Shown here: in pieces, positions 12,060 to 23,239 of the stretch
Numbering within the stretch: the first letter of the stretch is position 1
How the letters are laid out: each line of letters starts with the position of its first letter
From: Angiostrongylus vasorum
Taxonomy: Eukaryota; Nematoda; Chromadorea; Rhabditida; Metastrongylidae
DNA length: 64,000 bases
Direction: 5' to 3'
Assembly: GCA_018806985.1 (NCBI GenBank)
Contig: JADANN010000302.1
Location: 1,000,001-1,064,000 of the forward strand
Position numbers and translations under genes: made by a program
The notes under the pieces: model-generated
The model's input: only the letters and a program-made list of their open reading frames with translations
Database searches by the model: none
What the model was told of the DNA's origin: nothing

Positions 12060-12900
12060 CACGTAGATGGGGACTTCGGATTTCCACTTTGTCTTGCCTA
12101 AAACGCGACGCTTTTTTTCACCACTCTCCTGACAACTCATTCGATCTGAATAATCCTGCTCATGTAGCATCCAGATTTTCGAGGCGTACGTTAAGGCAGG
12201 AGGATTTGCAGAGTGGAAATTGCCGGCATGAAGCTGGTCATTTTTTTTACTTCATCACTACATGCTCGTTTTTTTTTCAAGTCCCCGAGCTATTCTGTTC
12301 AACTGCTCAACCAACGAATTACTTCTATTCTCTCGGTAAATTGACTTTTCAATAAGGTACATATAGCATAGTTGTCCGTATATAATCATTCGGTTGAGGG
12401 TGTATGGGGTACCATAAACGAATCCGTTTCTCATTGACATCACTTTACTGAGATTCAATCGCAAGCCAATTTTTCACAAACGCCGCTGAAATCCGGCAGT
12501 ATTCGTTGCAACTGGATAATGCTTGATATCATAAAAATGGTGTCATCATGAAGGCGAAGAAATCGCAGATGGCCATCTACTTTCTCTCGAATGTTATCCC
12601 ATCTCGAGTTTTTCACAATGCGTCATCAAAACTGGTTATAAATAAATTTGTCAAGATGGTATCGCCCTTGTTGAACCTCTCTTTACGTCGATAACAATGT
12701 CATTGTGGAATGGTGAGATTCTAGTTATGAAGCTGTTATGTAGCCTCAGACAAAACCTTTGTGTACCGAGTAAGCGATCCCCCTTGATATACAAAGCTTT
12801 CATGACCGATTTACACTTCGAATACGACATAATATAGATTGTACCTTTCGCCTTCACCGGAGCATTTCTACATAAATTCCAACTGTTCAGTATCACAAAA
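12060..12900 (-). pseudogene. RTE-type reverse transcriptase remnant
   Basis: This is the decayed 3' half of an RTE non-LTR retrotransposon. The minus-strand frame at 12,896-12,651 contains VMKALY...FITRISPFHNDIVIDVKRG. It matches the RT segment just before the catalytic block in the 27.8-kb copy (VMESLYSQGV...TSTSKRGIRQGD). Frame 12,464-12,258 contains RLNLSKVMSMRNGFVYG, matching LSLTKTMSMRKGLVSYA in that copy. Further 3', at about 12,200, the minus strand still encodes an LPALTYAS-like stretch. The catalytic FADD block between these frames is not recognisable and no frame is longer than 81 residues. It is an old, dead copy. Confidence 0.7.
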
Positions 12901-14190
12901 AATTCTCAACCCTTCAAAGAAAGTGTTCCATAGGAAATTCACATTGCACAGTATTCTTCTGGGGGTATATTCACCCTGTTAGCCTCATAGTGATCGGTAC
13001 CGTTTGCCAGGATATGAGACCCCCTATGAAAAGCTCATCACACGGTGTTTGACAAACAGAATACCAAAAGATGCGGAATTGGTTTTTGTTTTCTGGTAAA
13101 GTACACTTCATGTCTATCAACATACATGGAAATCCCACCTCATACGGGACAACAACGAGACACATTTTGTTTGAGAGTGTGGCTCGACATTGTTTTCTCA
13201 ATAAGAGTGCTGTGTGCACATGGAGTGAAGACATGAATGGAGGCGTCTGGTTTCAATGCACACCACCACTCAGGTGAAACGAGCCGGACCGAGTCGAGTC
13301 GAATGAACGGATCCAGTCTCTTAAAGCGTCTTTACCAACTGAATATAATGGCATTGAATGAATGAATGAAATGTTCTCATCGGAATGACATTGTTCTTAA
13401 ATTCTTACCTTAACCACTAACATTCAGTAAAATCTACAAGCATACTAGATTTAATAGAGTAGGAAGAAAGGGCTTATGTGAATCCATATAACAAAGAGAG
13501 AGTAACTTCATATCTGCGGTACTTTATCAAAAAAACAAAACAGAAACATGGAATAAGCCCTAAGCGTATCTTGGGATAGGCCGTAAGCGTATCGATCTTT
13601 TAATACTCGAAGAGGTAGGATGCGCAGTGAAATTTTTAAAAAGGCTAAGTAAAACCATAACCCCCTGCCTAATTTGTGATAACTTCCCCTCGATACCAAA
13701 TAGGTCAATAATCGCTCGATTTAATTCTACCCCCTATCCCTTCTTCATGGCGGAGGAATAGTAAACTTAGTTTATCTCTAATCAACGACTATAATTGGAA
13801 AGATTTCACAGAGCAACTGGCTTCCCGTCACCAAAATGGAAGCAGAAGTCGACATTCCTTCTTTTTCTTACGATTAATATCAAAGCTAAGGCGTTTGAAA
13901 TAAACCATTATTGGTTGAAATAGAACAAAAGATGTAGAAACCATCACCACAGTAATAAAAAATGAAAAAATAAAGAGAAAAATCACTTTTTCCCAAAAAA
14001 AGAACATGAGAGAATAAACTGGACATTGGCGGCAAAAGCACATTGGCATTGAATCATAGAACTTACTAGCCAAGAGGAAAATGATAAAATACGATTTTAA
14101 AAAAACCATCTCGACGAGACGACTTGCTATGCAGCAAGATTTGCTGAACTTAGTTTAGTTTCTGAACTTGTATCAATTTTAAGCGGAATA
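12901..14190. other. no supported gene
   Basis: Open frames on both strands at 12,971-13,277 overlap each other, and none has paired splice sites that I can defend. A direct (GAAT)n run sits near 13,355. The frame at 13,828-14,109 (-) is hydrophobic because the DNA is AT-rich. Confidence 0.3.
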
Positions 14191-14324
14191 TGTTAAACAA
14201 TACCAAAAAAAGTAGAAGACCGATTTATTTCTAAGAAGCCTAACTGACTGCCGTAAATGAGAATGCGAATCCCTGACGGCATATCTCCTTCTTCTTGAAA
14301 CCGGTAACTGATCATTTCCCTTAC

Positions 14325-14442
14325 CGCATAGCGAACTCTTAATGACCTCGGCGGAAATTTCTTGAGACTTCTCGACATCAACAGAGTTGAATGTTATTCG
14401 ATAGAATTGAAAGCGAATGTAGAACAGTCCTTTGTCACAATT
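14325..14442 (-). CDS. candidate internal exon, unrecognised protein
   Basis: On the minus strand an acceptor (AAAAAAACAG) is followed by 39 open codons and a good donor (CTATGCG|GTAAGGG). The encoded segment includes FQFYRITFNSVDVEKSQEIS. Codon choice looks coding, but the acceptor lacks a pyrimidine tract. I do not recognise the protein. It may belong with the open frame at 14,627-14,980 on the same strand, although that splice cannot be phased by eye. Confidence 0.3.
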
Positions 14443-14626
14443 CTGTTTTTTTAGTGAATCACTTTATAAAAGTCTATTAACATGAGAGGAGGGAAAAAAA
14501 GAAACAAAAGAAAATAAGTGGAAGAACGCTTAAATGAAGCAAACGAGATTTCGACAGTGTCTAAATGACAGTTTGGAAGCAGATAAATATCATGTATACA
14601 CAGGAAAATTTATGAGTTCTTAGAGA

Positions 14627-14980
14627 TTAACGAAAGCCTAAACCAATTTTTTTGACAAGCTGACCAAAGGTTTGCAGAAAAACCTTTGTTGCAGCCGACA
14701 TACTGGAGAAATCGTCATCTTCAAAGCACAATTTTTTCCCAACGACTGCCCACAGTACAGTTATAGTCATCTGCAACATGCTTGTCTTAGGAATTATATC
14801 GAGTCGATTGAAGTGAAACTCTTCACAAGAAAGAAGAGAGATTAAAACATTATCTTTGTTGAAAGTATTGGATCCACTAAATGAATTCCTGGAGGATAGT
14901 GAAACTAAAGGAAATAATTTCTCATCAAGTATTGTTCCGAATGACGAATTATAATAAGGCGACGACCCTCTACATAGCAT
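14627..14980 (-). CDS. candidate coding frame, unrecognised
   Basis: A 117-codon open frame begins at an in-frame ATG. It contains FGTILDEKLFPLVSLSSRN and VLWAVVGKKLCFEDDDF. The second segment faintly resembles the mid-region of cytochrome P450s, but no ExxR or heme-binding Cys motif was found nearby on this strand, so I do not assign that family. The opposite strand is also open over part of the interval, which weakens the case. It could be an exon, a pseudogene fragment or chance. Confidence 0.25.
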   Translation of the reverse strand: MLCRGSSPYYNSSFGTILDEKLFPLVSLSSRNSFSGSNTFNKDNVLISLLSCEEFHFNRLDIIPKTSMLQMTITVLWAVVGKKLCFEDDDFSSMSAATKVFLQTFGQLVKKIGLGFR

Positions 14981-15005
14981 TCCGAATGACTAAATACGCT
15001 TTCAG

Positions 15006-15227
15006 AAAAGGAACACTCAAGTGGAACAAATTCGTGGAACCGAATCGCAAAAACTTCCTCAACCATTGGAGAAACTTGCGCATATTTCTTCCCAAGTAGG
15101 CGTTTTGTTTAACGCAAGGTTCAAACCTTTACCAGAGGACGCGTATATCAAACTTGATAATGCTTTGTTATCAATTTACCAGTTCTTCTTTCCTGAGAAC
15201 AAGCTCTGGAAAAACATACATAAATGA
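15006..15227 (+). CDS. candidate terminal exon, unrecognised protein
   Basis: A strong nematode-like acceptor (GCTTTCAG at 14,998-15,005) is followed directly by 73 open codons and TGA. The segment includes LEKLAHISSQVGVLFNARF and PEDAYIKLDNALLSIYQFFF. Composition and codon use are better than in neighbouring chance frames. No upstream exon could be phased with it. An in-frame GTG at 15,021 is unlikely to be a true start. The family was not recognised. Confidence 0.35.
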   Translation, partial: KRNTQVEQIRGTESQKLPQPLEKLAHISSQVGVLFNARFKPLPEDAYIKLDNALLSIYQFFFPENKLWKNIHK

Positions 15228-15634
15228 ATACAGAAACAGCTTCATTAATGAAGAATATTCAATCATGGTCCATGCTCATCCCTTGGCATTTTACTGCCCT
15301 ATCAATGTGCTCTCTCAACTTCTAGCATATTTGCTACTATGACTAGCATTTTTCCACTTAAATCACCACTCAGTGGTGAATAAAGGCCCTACACAGGATA
15401 CTGGATTTCAGATAAAAATGACAAAGTTGGAGAACTTTTATAGAACAGGTAGTCAAAACCTTGTGTAGAAATATCATTAAAACGTAAAGTTTGAATCCAT
15501 AGTATGTAAAATTCCAGTAGACAAAGTCCTAAATTTGACATACTGATGAAGACGTGGTCATAAACGAGCCGCACAAGGTTTCTTGTTTTGGCTATTTGAA
15601 TATATATACATACATATATGTACTTGCATATTGT

Positions 15635-15875
15635 CGACGCGTGTAAGGCAACAATTAGATGTACCCTGTGATACTCATGTGGTCTCTGGTTCGATCTCGC
15701 GTACCGTCCCATCAAACACCCATTCAGCCTGCGTTAGGAATTTGACACGAAACTTGTCTGGAAGGATAAAGGCAGTGACTTCATACATCGGCACGGCATC
15801 GCAAGCCATTGTCGGATATGGTCAGATTTGCATTTATTCACCTATGGTGCATTCCACAATGATTAACTAACCCTG
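15635..15875 (+). mobile_element. SINE family 1 copy
   Basis: tRNA-like head: GACGCGTGTAAGGCAACAA (box A region), then GGTTCGATCTCGCGTACC at about 15,685, a clear B box. The body runs through CTTGTCTGGAAGGATAAAGG and CATCGGCACGGCATCGC to GATTTGCATTTATTCACC. A TA-rich simple stretch (15,598-15,625) sits just upstream. Confidence 0.65.
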
Positions 15876-17170
15876 AGAGTTTGTCCTTCATACGGATATT
15901 ATATTACTATTTATAGTCTAGTGAATAAGTGACCTGGAAGATTTCTGAATTTTCCAGCAGCTTTTCTTTGTTTTATACTATTTTAGCAAAAATTTTCCTC
16001 TTGAGTCAAACAAGTGCTCAAGCGTAGTCTATAGTGTATCTCATTAAAAAGAGGATATGACTAAGTCGTTTTTTTGATAATAGAAATAAAGCGATAATGC
16101 TAATCCTAGGACGATAGCTCTTTGAGAGGAGACAAAGCAGAATAGCTAAAATGCCGAGTTGGTAATTTGGCGAAATTCCGCAATGATGATGACAACTGAG
16201 GCCATTGCTTTCCTTTTCTCTCGGCATGTTTTCTACCATGACGTTCCCTACCTCAATGGTGTAAGAGGTAACAAATGAGCCCCCTAAAAGAATAATCGCG
16301 GACTCGAATATGGCCTGGAGACCGGAGTGTGCTGATATCTTAGCATCAATGAGATTTTATTACAGGATTCTCTTGAGGAATAGCAATGTCATGTCAGAGC
16401 GCTGAAAGCACTCCATAGCTACCCTACCTTCCGAACCAGTGAAATGAGTGTATTGTACTGAAAGTTTGTTCCTCTCGAACTTCTGAGCGGACTTGGCCTA
16501 TTAAGTAATTGAGATGCGACAGGGACGAAAGGAATTTATTGGCGTCCAAGTGATGGGCATTTATGGTGACTGTAAATAGTGAATAAAGACAACTAAACAA
16601 CTAGTATTTGTCTACTATTAAATAATATTTGAAAGTTAAAAAAAAGGAAAAGTATTGAAGTCCCTTGATGTCGTCAGCGTCCCACATTCCGCCGCCGGTC
16701 GTCTCACGGTATGCTTAAATATTCAGTATTCGAACCTCATCGCCAGAAAGTAGTTTGAAAAGACCATTTTAACTCCAATAGATACATTTTTTCCACCATA
16801 TTTCATATCAGAACTGCTAGGAAGACGTTGTTCAACTTTCATGCAGTACGTAAAACGCTCTACAAGAACATAAATGTTTGCTCAGCCAGTTTCTCCTGCT
16901 TTATGTAGCCCGGCAACTTTAAATAAGAATGGCTAAGGATGTTCCATTGAATCCTGTTTGACTTAGTTTTCCTTCATTTTTTCCACGTTTGCCATCCTCG
17001 CAAAATTCTAAAGTGCAGAAATCTGCAAGAACATTAGTGCATCTTTTTTTTATTTTTATTTGTTTACATTTTCTTAGAAGTAATACACGTTTCCGTCGTT
17101 CAACATTACAAAACATTTTCGAAGAGAGCTAGTTTATTTTGTCTCATTCGTCGTGTAGCCCAACCCCTTT
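15876..17170. other. no supported gene; one diverged family 3 fragment
   Basis: A fragment at about 16,265-16,370 (+) carries GACTCGAATATGGCCTGGAG and GATATCTTAGCATCA, as in the family 3 variants at 33.2 and 61.6 kb. The remainder is AT-rich and shows nothing else. Confidence 0.35.
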
Positions 17171-17184
17171 CGTTCGTAAGGCGC

Positions 17185-17192
17185 TATTTAAA
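17185..17192 (+). promoter_or_regulatory. possible TATA-like box
   Basis: TATTTAAA lies about 180 bp upstream of the start codon of the secreted-protein gene. Position and sequence are only suggestive. Confidence 0.15.
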
Positions 17193-17360
17193 CTGACCGC
17201 GTCCCGGACCAGTGTTGTCCTATTACAGTATCCAGTCCATCGTAACTTCTAAAAACTTATTGGTTTTTTAATCCTTTACCAGTTTTCTCGCCTAATAGCA
17301 TCCCCAAACCAACAAAATATAAAGCCTTGCACTTGTAAGTCGAAAATATTCGGATTCAGC

Positions 17361-17372
17361 TTCAATTTAGGT
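17361..17372 (+). promoter_or_regulatory. possible spliced-leader (trans-splice) acceptor
   Basis: TTCAATTTAG|GT lies immediately before the ATG at 17,373. Nematode spliced-leader acceptors are typically an AG a few bases upstream of the start codon. A cis-intron with an upstream 5' UTR exon is the alternative. Confidence 0.35.
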
Positions 17373-19987
17373 ATGCAGCGAAAATCGCTACTATTGCTTT
17401 GTTTGTCGTCGTTCTTTGTTACCCAGGTAGGCAAGCTTATTGTGATTCATATAAAAAATTGTGGAAATTCCCATTCGAACAGGTGTTTTTTCCTGTGTAG
17501 AATTTTTTCATAGGCTTATACTATTTGTATCCATAAAGTTGGATGTCATTTATGTTGAGAACAGTAGGAAAACTTGAAGTCTTCTTGATCTTTTATTTTC
17601 TAACACAAACTTGTTCTGCTAATGCCTAGAGATCCTGTATTTCAACTTTCGCATAATAGGTGAATCAGTCGATTTGCTCATGCAATGATTAGGTTATTTT
17701 AGAATGCCATTTTAAGTGTTCTAAATTAAAGCACCGGAACAAAATGTAAAGTGAGTAAGTAAATAAAGGCAACCCAGTGTGTACTCCTTCTCTGATAAGC
17801 CTACCCTTGATTGATAGACATTCTTTATTTTCGGCTAACGTTTCGTCGGTTTCGTCACAGCCGATGATCCGAGTTGATGGTCCACAGCTGTTCGCGTTCG
17901 AAAAAAAAGTAACACAGTTTTGTTGTAGTAATTTATATCAAATAACAGAACTCAGAACCTGAAGTAAAATACCTTCCTCATTCTTCAAAGTCAGTGAAAT
18001 TGGAGAACTAAGTGGAATAAAACGATCTATCGTTGAATCACGCTGGTAGTGTGGTAATCTCGGTATCCTCTGTGGTTCAGAAACAATTACAGAATTCTCA
18101 AATCTCTTAACTCTTTTTTAAAAATTGAGCCACGGTGACTTAAGATTTGCCTGCAGAAAAAGCAAGACACTGTCAAGTCAGAGATTCTGTTTCTGGCTCA
18201 AGCGACGTCAAGCAATAGTGTAGATTAAGGCAATGGAGAACAACGTGCCAATTAATCGAGTAAAACGACAGGAATGCCAATGCATGAAGAGCAACCTCGT
18301 GGGAGCGGTGAACTGTAATTGCTCTAAATCACCACAGTTCGGTAGCCAACGAAATGTAAGAGAAAATTTTCTTTCTGTAGCCAATTTTAACTTTTTTCTT
18401 CCTTACCCGCGTTTTATCTATTTTAAAGAATGCACACCCAGGAAAAATATAAAAGAGATTTACTTTTTCTACATCAGTAAAACAAATTTATAAGCACTAC
18501 CTTCAAGAAAGAAGGGTTGCTACAACTGGCGTTAAGCAGCACCGAAGTCAGGACTTCCAGCTTGCTCACTTACGATATTCTCACGGCTAACTTCTGGCCT
18601 TTTGGGCTTTAAATTGCAAAAAATGTGAAAAAATTAGAAAAGTACTCATTTAAAAATGCATCCTACAGTATTCATTTTCTAGGGAGTCTCTATAGCACTT
18701 GCAAAGAAATCTGGAAAAAACAAGGGATTTTTAAGAATTTTTTGAAAATTCGCCTATTAGTGGAGTTTGTTTTCCACTTATTTATCCGTCATCCGCTTTT
18801 TTCTGAATTACTAGGAAAAATTCGCAGATTGGCGAAACTGGCGGTACAGCTGCAATCCATGTGAAGAGCTCTGAGGAGAACTCGTCCGAAGAGTTGCTCT
18901 TTCAGACCGATTCATCATACCAGGCAGTAGACTCTTATCTGCAACAAGCCGATATAACCCCACAACCTCGTGATCCACGACAATATCAACAAAACCAGCC
19001 GAGGTACGTAAAAATTTCGCTAATCATAAATTCAGAACATAAGGAAGTAAACCAGTTCGCTTATCTAACGTGGAAGTGAAGTTAAAGGTAAAGATAACCC
19101 CATGAGCTCTCTTCCTTCTTCTTTTCAAGAGCTTAAAGCTATACGAAGAAACAGGTAGCGCAATGACAGAGACGCAATAATAGTTCATCACGAGCACCGT
19201 GCTTGTTCGATCCTGCTTTGGGCTCAACAAACCCTACATCCATCCGGGGTCGGCAAATTGGTAGCAGGCTACCCTGTAGAACAGTTAAGACGTTGCAGAC
19301 CAAGTGAAAGTGCTCTAGTACTGCTATCCGTGAACTCTCGGAAGAATTTACTTGACAAACATTAAACGATATTCATAAAGAAGATGACAGTCCTCGAGAA
19401 GCAGCCGAACCCACATGCGAAATGTTCTCAAACTTTCGTTGATGATGGATGTGAATAAAATGCAAGACATGCTGGCACTCGCACGGATCATGTGAAGATG
19501 GGTCGTGTAAAAGAGTTATACAGCGCGCTTCTACTGATCTGAAAGATTCAGAGCAAAAGATAAAACCATGTCTAAAACGTTAACAATCATCAGATATAAT
19601 ATGGAAAATATCCGCTGACAATATTGAATGGTAGATTTTGGGAAAGTGTAATCAATAACAGCCACAATAATACGCCACTTATACTTATTATAAGGCATAC
19701 AAGCTGCAGTGATTTACTATATTAAAACACAATATTACTAATGGAAAGCTTCGATATTTCGTTTTTTAATAGTTTTATTCTCTTCTTAGGAGCTCTTAGA
19801 GTCCATCGCTTTCTTCGATTAAGGTAAGGGGTTACCGTCTAATAATGTTTTTGAAAGGCTCTATGCTGTATTTCACATCTTGTCATGGAGCTTTTCTTAC
19901 AGATGTGGATGCTTACAAGTGATTTTCCTCAGAGTTCCTCAATATCAGTGCCAATGTGGAGGCGCACAAGAATGGGTCTGTTTCTAG
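17373..19987 (+). CDS. secreted cysteine-rich protein, five-exon model (first half of a possible larger gene)
   Basis: The exon model is 17,373-17,426, 18,224-18,355, 18,828-19,003, 19,800-19,823 and 19,903-19,987, giving 156 residues with phases 0, 0, 2, 2. Exon 1 is exactly a signal peptide (MQRKSLLLLCLSSFFVTQ) ending in CAG|GTAGGC. Exon 2 holds a furin-like RVKR just before QECQC and CNC. Exon 3 is acidic and Gln-rich (SSEENSSEELLFQ; QQADITPQPRDPRQYQQ). Exon 4 is a 24-nt microexon. Exon 5 encodes RCGCLQVIFL...PQYQCQC and ends in TAG. The exon 2 acceptor could instead be at 18,230. The protein is probably secreted and cleaved from a propeptide; I do not recognise the family. A donor-like TGG|GTCTGT in exon 5 would keep phase 0 and allow joining to the exons at 23.2-26.1 kb. 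Confidence 0.6.
17815..17895 (-). repeat. Penelope-type terminal motif in intron 1
   Basis: Minus strand reads GTGACGAAACCGACGAAACG then TTAGCCG. The flanking GATCCGAGTTGATGGTCCAC on the plus strand also flanks the 3.9-kb copy. Confidence 0.5.
19140..19530 (+). mobile_element. SINE family 2 copy inside intron 3
   Basis: Begins with tRNA-like box A (CAGGTAGCGCAATGACAG) and B box (GTGCTTGTTCGATCCTGC). The body holds GGGGTCGGCAAATTGGTAGC, the TAAACGATATTCATAAAG block, AGCAGCCGAACCCACATGCG and GATGATGGATGTGAA. It ends ATGGGTCGTGTAAAAGAG. This is the best reference copy of family 2. Confidence 0.7.
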
Positions 19988-20105
19988 TTGGAAATTTCCC
20001 AATTAACAATTGTAACACTACTGTGGTATAGAAGAAACGACATTTTTTAACTTCCATTTTGTTACACCTTTTTTTGCTAAAATAGAAAATAGTTTTTATA
20101 TTTTG

Positions 20106-20537
20106 CTAAAGTCGAATCATGAAACCTTCCTGCCGAGCTTTGGCCGTATCGCTTTCGTACTGTTTTTTGTAATGTACTTCAAAACGGTGTATTTGATTTT
20201 TCCATCGTCGACGCAGGTAGGAGCTTCGGATCTCTTTCCTTGCTTGTGTGAAACGGAATACTCCTAGCATCGACCTTTCGACTACGCGTTCTATAACAAT
20301 TAGTGACCTGTCATCCTGCTTAGGTGGCGACCAGGTTTCTGACACACTTTAACGAAGGAAGAATCGTGGAAACTCGGGTGCTCTTTTTTCTCCTCACTAC
20401 ATTTCCGACGTTCGTCAAAGCTCTGCAATTCACTGGCTCACTCATACTCAACTCTGAAGCTAAATCGTTCATCATGTTGAATTCCCGACCTACATAGACA
20501 TAGCTGGAGCATTTCAAGACATTCGTTTTGCTGAGCG
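20106..20537 (-). pseudogene. RTE C-terminal region, truncated
   Basis: Frames 20,517-20,320 and 20,345-20,106 match the segment after the RT: CSSYVYVGREFNMMNDLASEL, then SETWSPPKQDDRSLIVIER and MLGVFRFTQARKEIRSS. The domain ending in AGHVMR in other copies is absent. Confidence 0.65.
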
Positions 20538-21304
20538 TTAATGGGGGGATACGAGACCAATCAATTCTTCATTAACATCACTTTTTGCTGAATTTAGTCC
20601 AACATCAACATTTCTGCAAACGGCATTAGCAAGGTCGGCAAGCATTCTTTCTGCTCGGTTAATGCTTAGTGTTGTAGGAACGATGTCATCGATAAAGTGG
20701 AGGTAGAGTAATTGCAGACCATCGATTTCCACTCCCAAGTAGTCCCATTCGCTGTTCGCGCAATGTTTTGAAGGATGGCAGTGAATAAGTTTGGTAAGAT
20801 GCTATCGCTTTGTCTAACCCCTCTTTTGACGTCGGTGTTAATATCGTTGAAGAATGATGCTATTTTGAGCGTGAAATCTTTATACAGACCACAAAAAAAT
20901 CCTAGTGTACTCAATAGGGACGTCCTTGCTGTCCATGCCTTCCATGATTGCTTCTATTTCAACTGAGTTAAAACCTTTCTCAAAATCGATGAAAGTATGA
21001 CAGAGCGGTCTCCTGTACTCTCGCGATACTGCAGTGATCTTGTTACCATGTGGATATAGTCCATCGTACTAAAAGCCTTTTCGAGACTTTGCTTGCTCAC
21101 ATGGCTTTGGTTCGTCCAGTATTTGTCAGTCCTGTTCAGAATGACTCGAGTAAGGAGTTTACAAACGACAGATAGCAAGCAGACTGGGCGATCAGTACCG
21201 ATATCGTGGAGGTCACCTTTGTTGAACAATAGCACACTCTTGCTGGTCTTCCAATGACTAGAGACCTTGCAATCGTGAAGATAACGTGTTGAGAGCCGAG
21301 CCAA
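20538..21304 (-). pseudogene. RTE reverse transcriptase, catalytic site altered
   Basis: Frames 21,304-20,954, 20,914-20,666 and 20,738-20,538 cover the RT fingers and palm. Visible are SHWKTSKSVLLFNKGDLHDIG, the VCLLSVVCKLLTRVILNRTDK block, KRGVRQSDSILPNLFTA and HFIDDIV. The FADD active-site motif of the family reads FIDD at about 20,696-20,685. Several frameshifts break the chain, so it is not active. Confidence 0.75.
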
Positions 21305-21542
21305 TGTGTTTATGAGGACTGGTATTCAGATCTTATCCATTATGGACCTGTCACCGACAAAACTGCATGTCGAATTTCGGAAGGGAGAACAGGTGGAACG
21401 GCATAGACGACATACTGCCTTATTTCATATGAGGGAATGGTTACGTGGCTTTTGAAGAGATCCGAGTGGAAGCTGTAAGTGTTCCTTCTGGACGTCGAAG
21501 TGGAATCGTCTGTGTTTTGTAATTGACGAAACCTTTGTGTTC

Positions 21543-22620
21543 TTAGCAAACGCTTTTCGCAGCCTCTGCAGCTTCGACCACAAGTACTTCATTTCTCTCT
21601 TCAAGATCTTCCTTTATCGCCTGTTTTGTAGGTATAGACATGAATTTGGGATTGCCTGTAGCACTTGCGATTCCATGCTGGCGTATCAGCTCGAGTATTT
21701 TTGGAGACAGATGTCTCTTGGTGACTTTCGAACTCTCAGCTTTCATAGCGCTAACGTGAAGATGTTGAGTGATCATACTCCTCGTCGATGTTATGAGGAA
21801 CGGCATCTTTCTAACACCCGACGAATGATCTAAATAAATACCAGCTTCTGGTAGTTTTGAGACTTCGCTTTTTGAATTTGGCCGGTTTTTCCTCCTTAGG
21901 GGCGAGAAATGACATCTCTCACAAAGGAGGCGCTGCTCTGATACCGCGCAGAGTTTTGAGAAAACAACGATGTCGGTCACGCAAAACTTTGGATTTACTA
22001 TGATGTGGTTCATTTTGTTATTGTGCTTTCCGCAGGGGGACTCCCACATGCAGCGTTGAAAGTGGAGTTTCTGGAATTGCGAGTTACCATAAATGTTCTC
22101 AGTTGTCATTATAAACCTATACAGTGAATTACGCTGCTGGATCCATTCTATTCCATGAGTCCCAATGTAGCTTTTGCAGACGTTCTTCTACATCCAATCT
22201 TAACGTTTAAATCTTCAATGATAACCTTAAACAATTTACGCTTTTCTCTGTAGAGCTTGTTCAAGTCCACATTTAACGCGTCGACTTCAACTTCATCATT
22301 GCTTGATAGCTGTGCGTAGATGATGAAGATTGTCAAAGCCGGTATTGATTCACCTATCTTTTGGGTCGATGGGTGTTCGGATGAATTGATATTCATGGCC
22401 ATACTCGTGTAGAGGGAAAACGCCGACGCCTGCAGCTCCTCTACTGTCGCGTGTTCCGAGGAGCTGTTCATCTCTAGTGTCATAGACGGCGTTGAGTGGG
22501 CGGCGTCTTCTGAGTTTCATTCACTCCGATGACGTCATATCCTATCTCTTTTGCTTGCATGATCAGGTCTTCAATGGAGGACTCAGGTGCGTGCCTTTCT
22601 GCATTGTAAGTACAGATTTT
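21543..22620 (-). pseudogene. RTE endonuclease and linker, frameshifted
   Basis: Minus-strand frames 22,483-22,148 and 22,109-21,543 together match the N-terminal half of the RTE protein. The first contains SIPALTIFIIYAQLSS and KLFKVIIEDLNVKIG, corresponding to KPALTIFVVYAPTSN and FFKVIIEDFIAKIG in the 27.8-kb copy. The second contains GNSQFQKLHFQRCMWESP and the linker AMKAESSKVTKRHLSPKILE. In functional copies the endonuclease nicks DNA for target-primed reverse transcription. Here the catalytic Asn-Asp pair reads DLN, and the frame breaks between 22,148 and 22,109. Confidence 0.7.
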
Positions 22621-23239
22621 TTCATCTTTGTGCTCTGAGATTTAGGCAGCTTAGAATATCTCCCACTTTCGATCTTGGCCTATCCGACACTACCCTCTCA
22701 GGAACTCTTTCGGGGTCAGTGGAATGAGCCCATTGAGTTCACTGTATTTAACACTCACGCATAGCTTGGTGAGCTCTCAATATAGGGACTGAGTATGCTC
22801 ACGAGTGGCTTGGCAGTCTCTCCCAGAGTAGGCGAGGAACTTATTTGTTGAAGGCAACTCCGCTATAAGTAGCGGTAATTTGAATGTATGGTTTCAGTCA
22901 AACTGACATTTAGGACAGAATCTGCATAAACGAAGACATACCCACGAACCATGCATGAATACGTCCTCATAAACACCGAAGGTATGAGCAAAATCGGGGT
23001 AGCAAAAACAGGGAGTCTATTCCTTGGATGCATTTGCGTTTCAGATAAGCATAAGGTCGCTTTTGGCCCGCGATTAACGCTCCCTCCCTATCTTACACCT
23101 GAAAACCCGTCATGGTACCTCGCGACTAACTGGCAAGAGATCCCTGTATGAGGGAGATTCATGATCTTAAAGGAATAACAGAACAAGAACCACTTTTGAG
23201 GACTTTTGCAATCTTTGAGTCAATGCTACTGTAATCCAG

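Larger units (their letters stand above)
20110..23165 (-). mobile_element. RTE-type non-LTR retrotransposon, near full length, antisense to the flanking exons
   Basis: Read on the minus strand, the 5' untranslated region (about 23,165-22,640) aligns block by block with the 5' regions of the copies at 27.8 and 43.7 kb (ACTCCCTGTTTTTGCTACCC; CTCTGGGAGAGACTGCC). An apurinic-type endonuclease follows, then a linker and reverse transcriptase. The 3' end diverges from the other copies after the LRRRWK segment near 20,170, so the last about 400 bp of the element are missing or replaced. Frames are broken in at least six places. It separates two groups of phase-compatible exons of the secreted-protein locus. 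Confidence 0.8.

Noticed and set aside
14627..14980. Cytochrome P450 assignment for the minus-strand frame
   Set aside because: Only a short LWAVVGKKL...DDDF resemblance; no ExxR or heme-binding cysteine motif nearby.
22951..23151. 66-codon plus-strand frame upstream of the mucin-like exon, as a possible start
   Set aside because: It is the antisense of the RTE 5' untranslated region, alignable with 27.9 and 43.7 kb.
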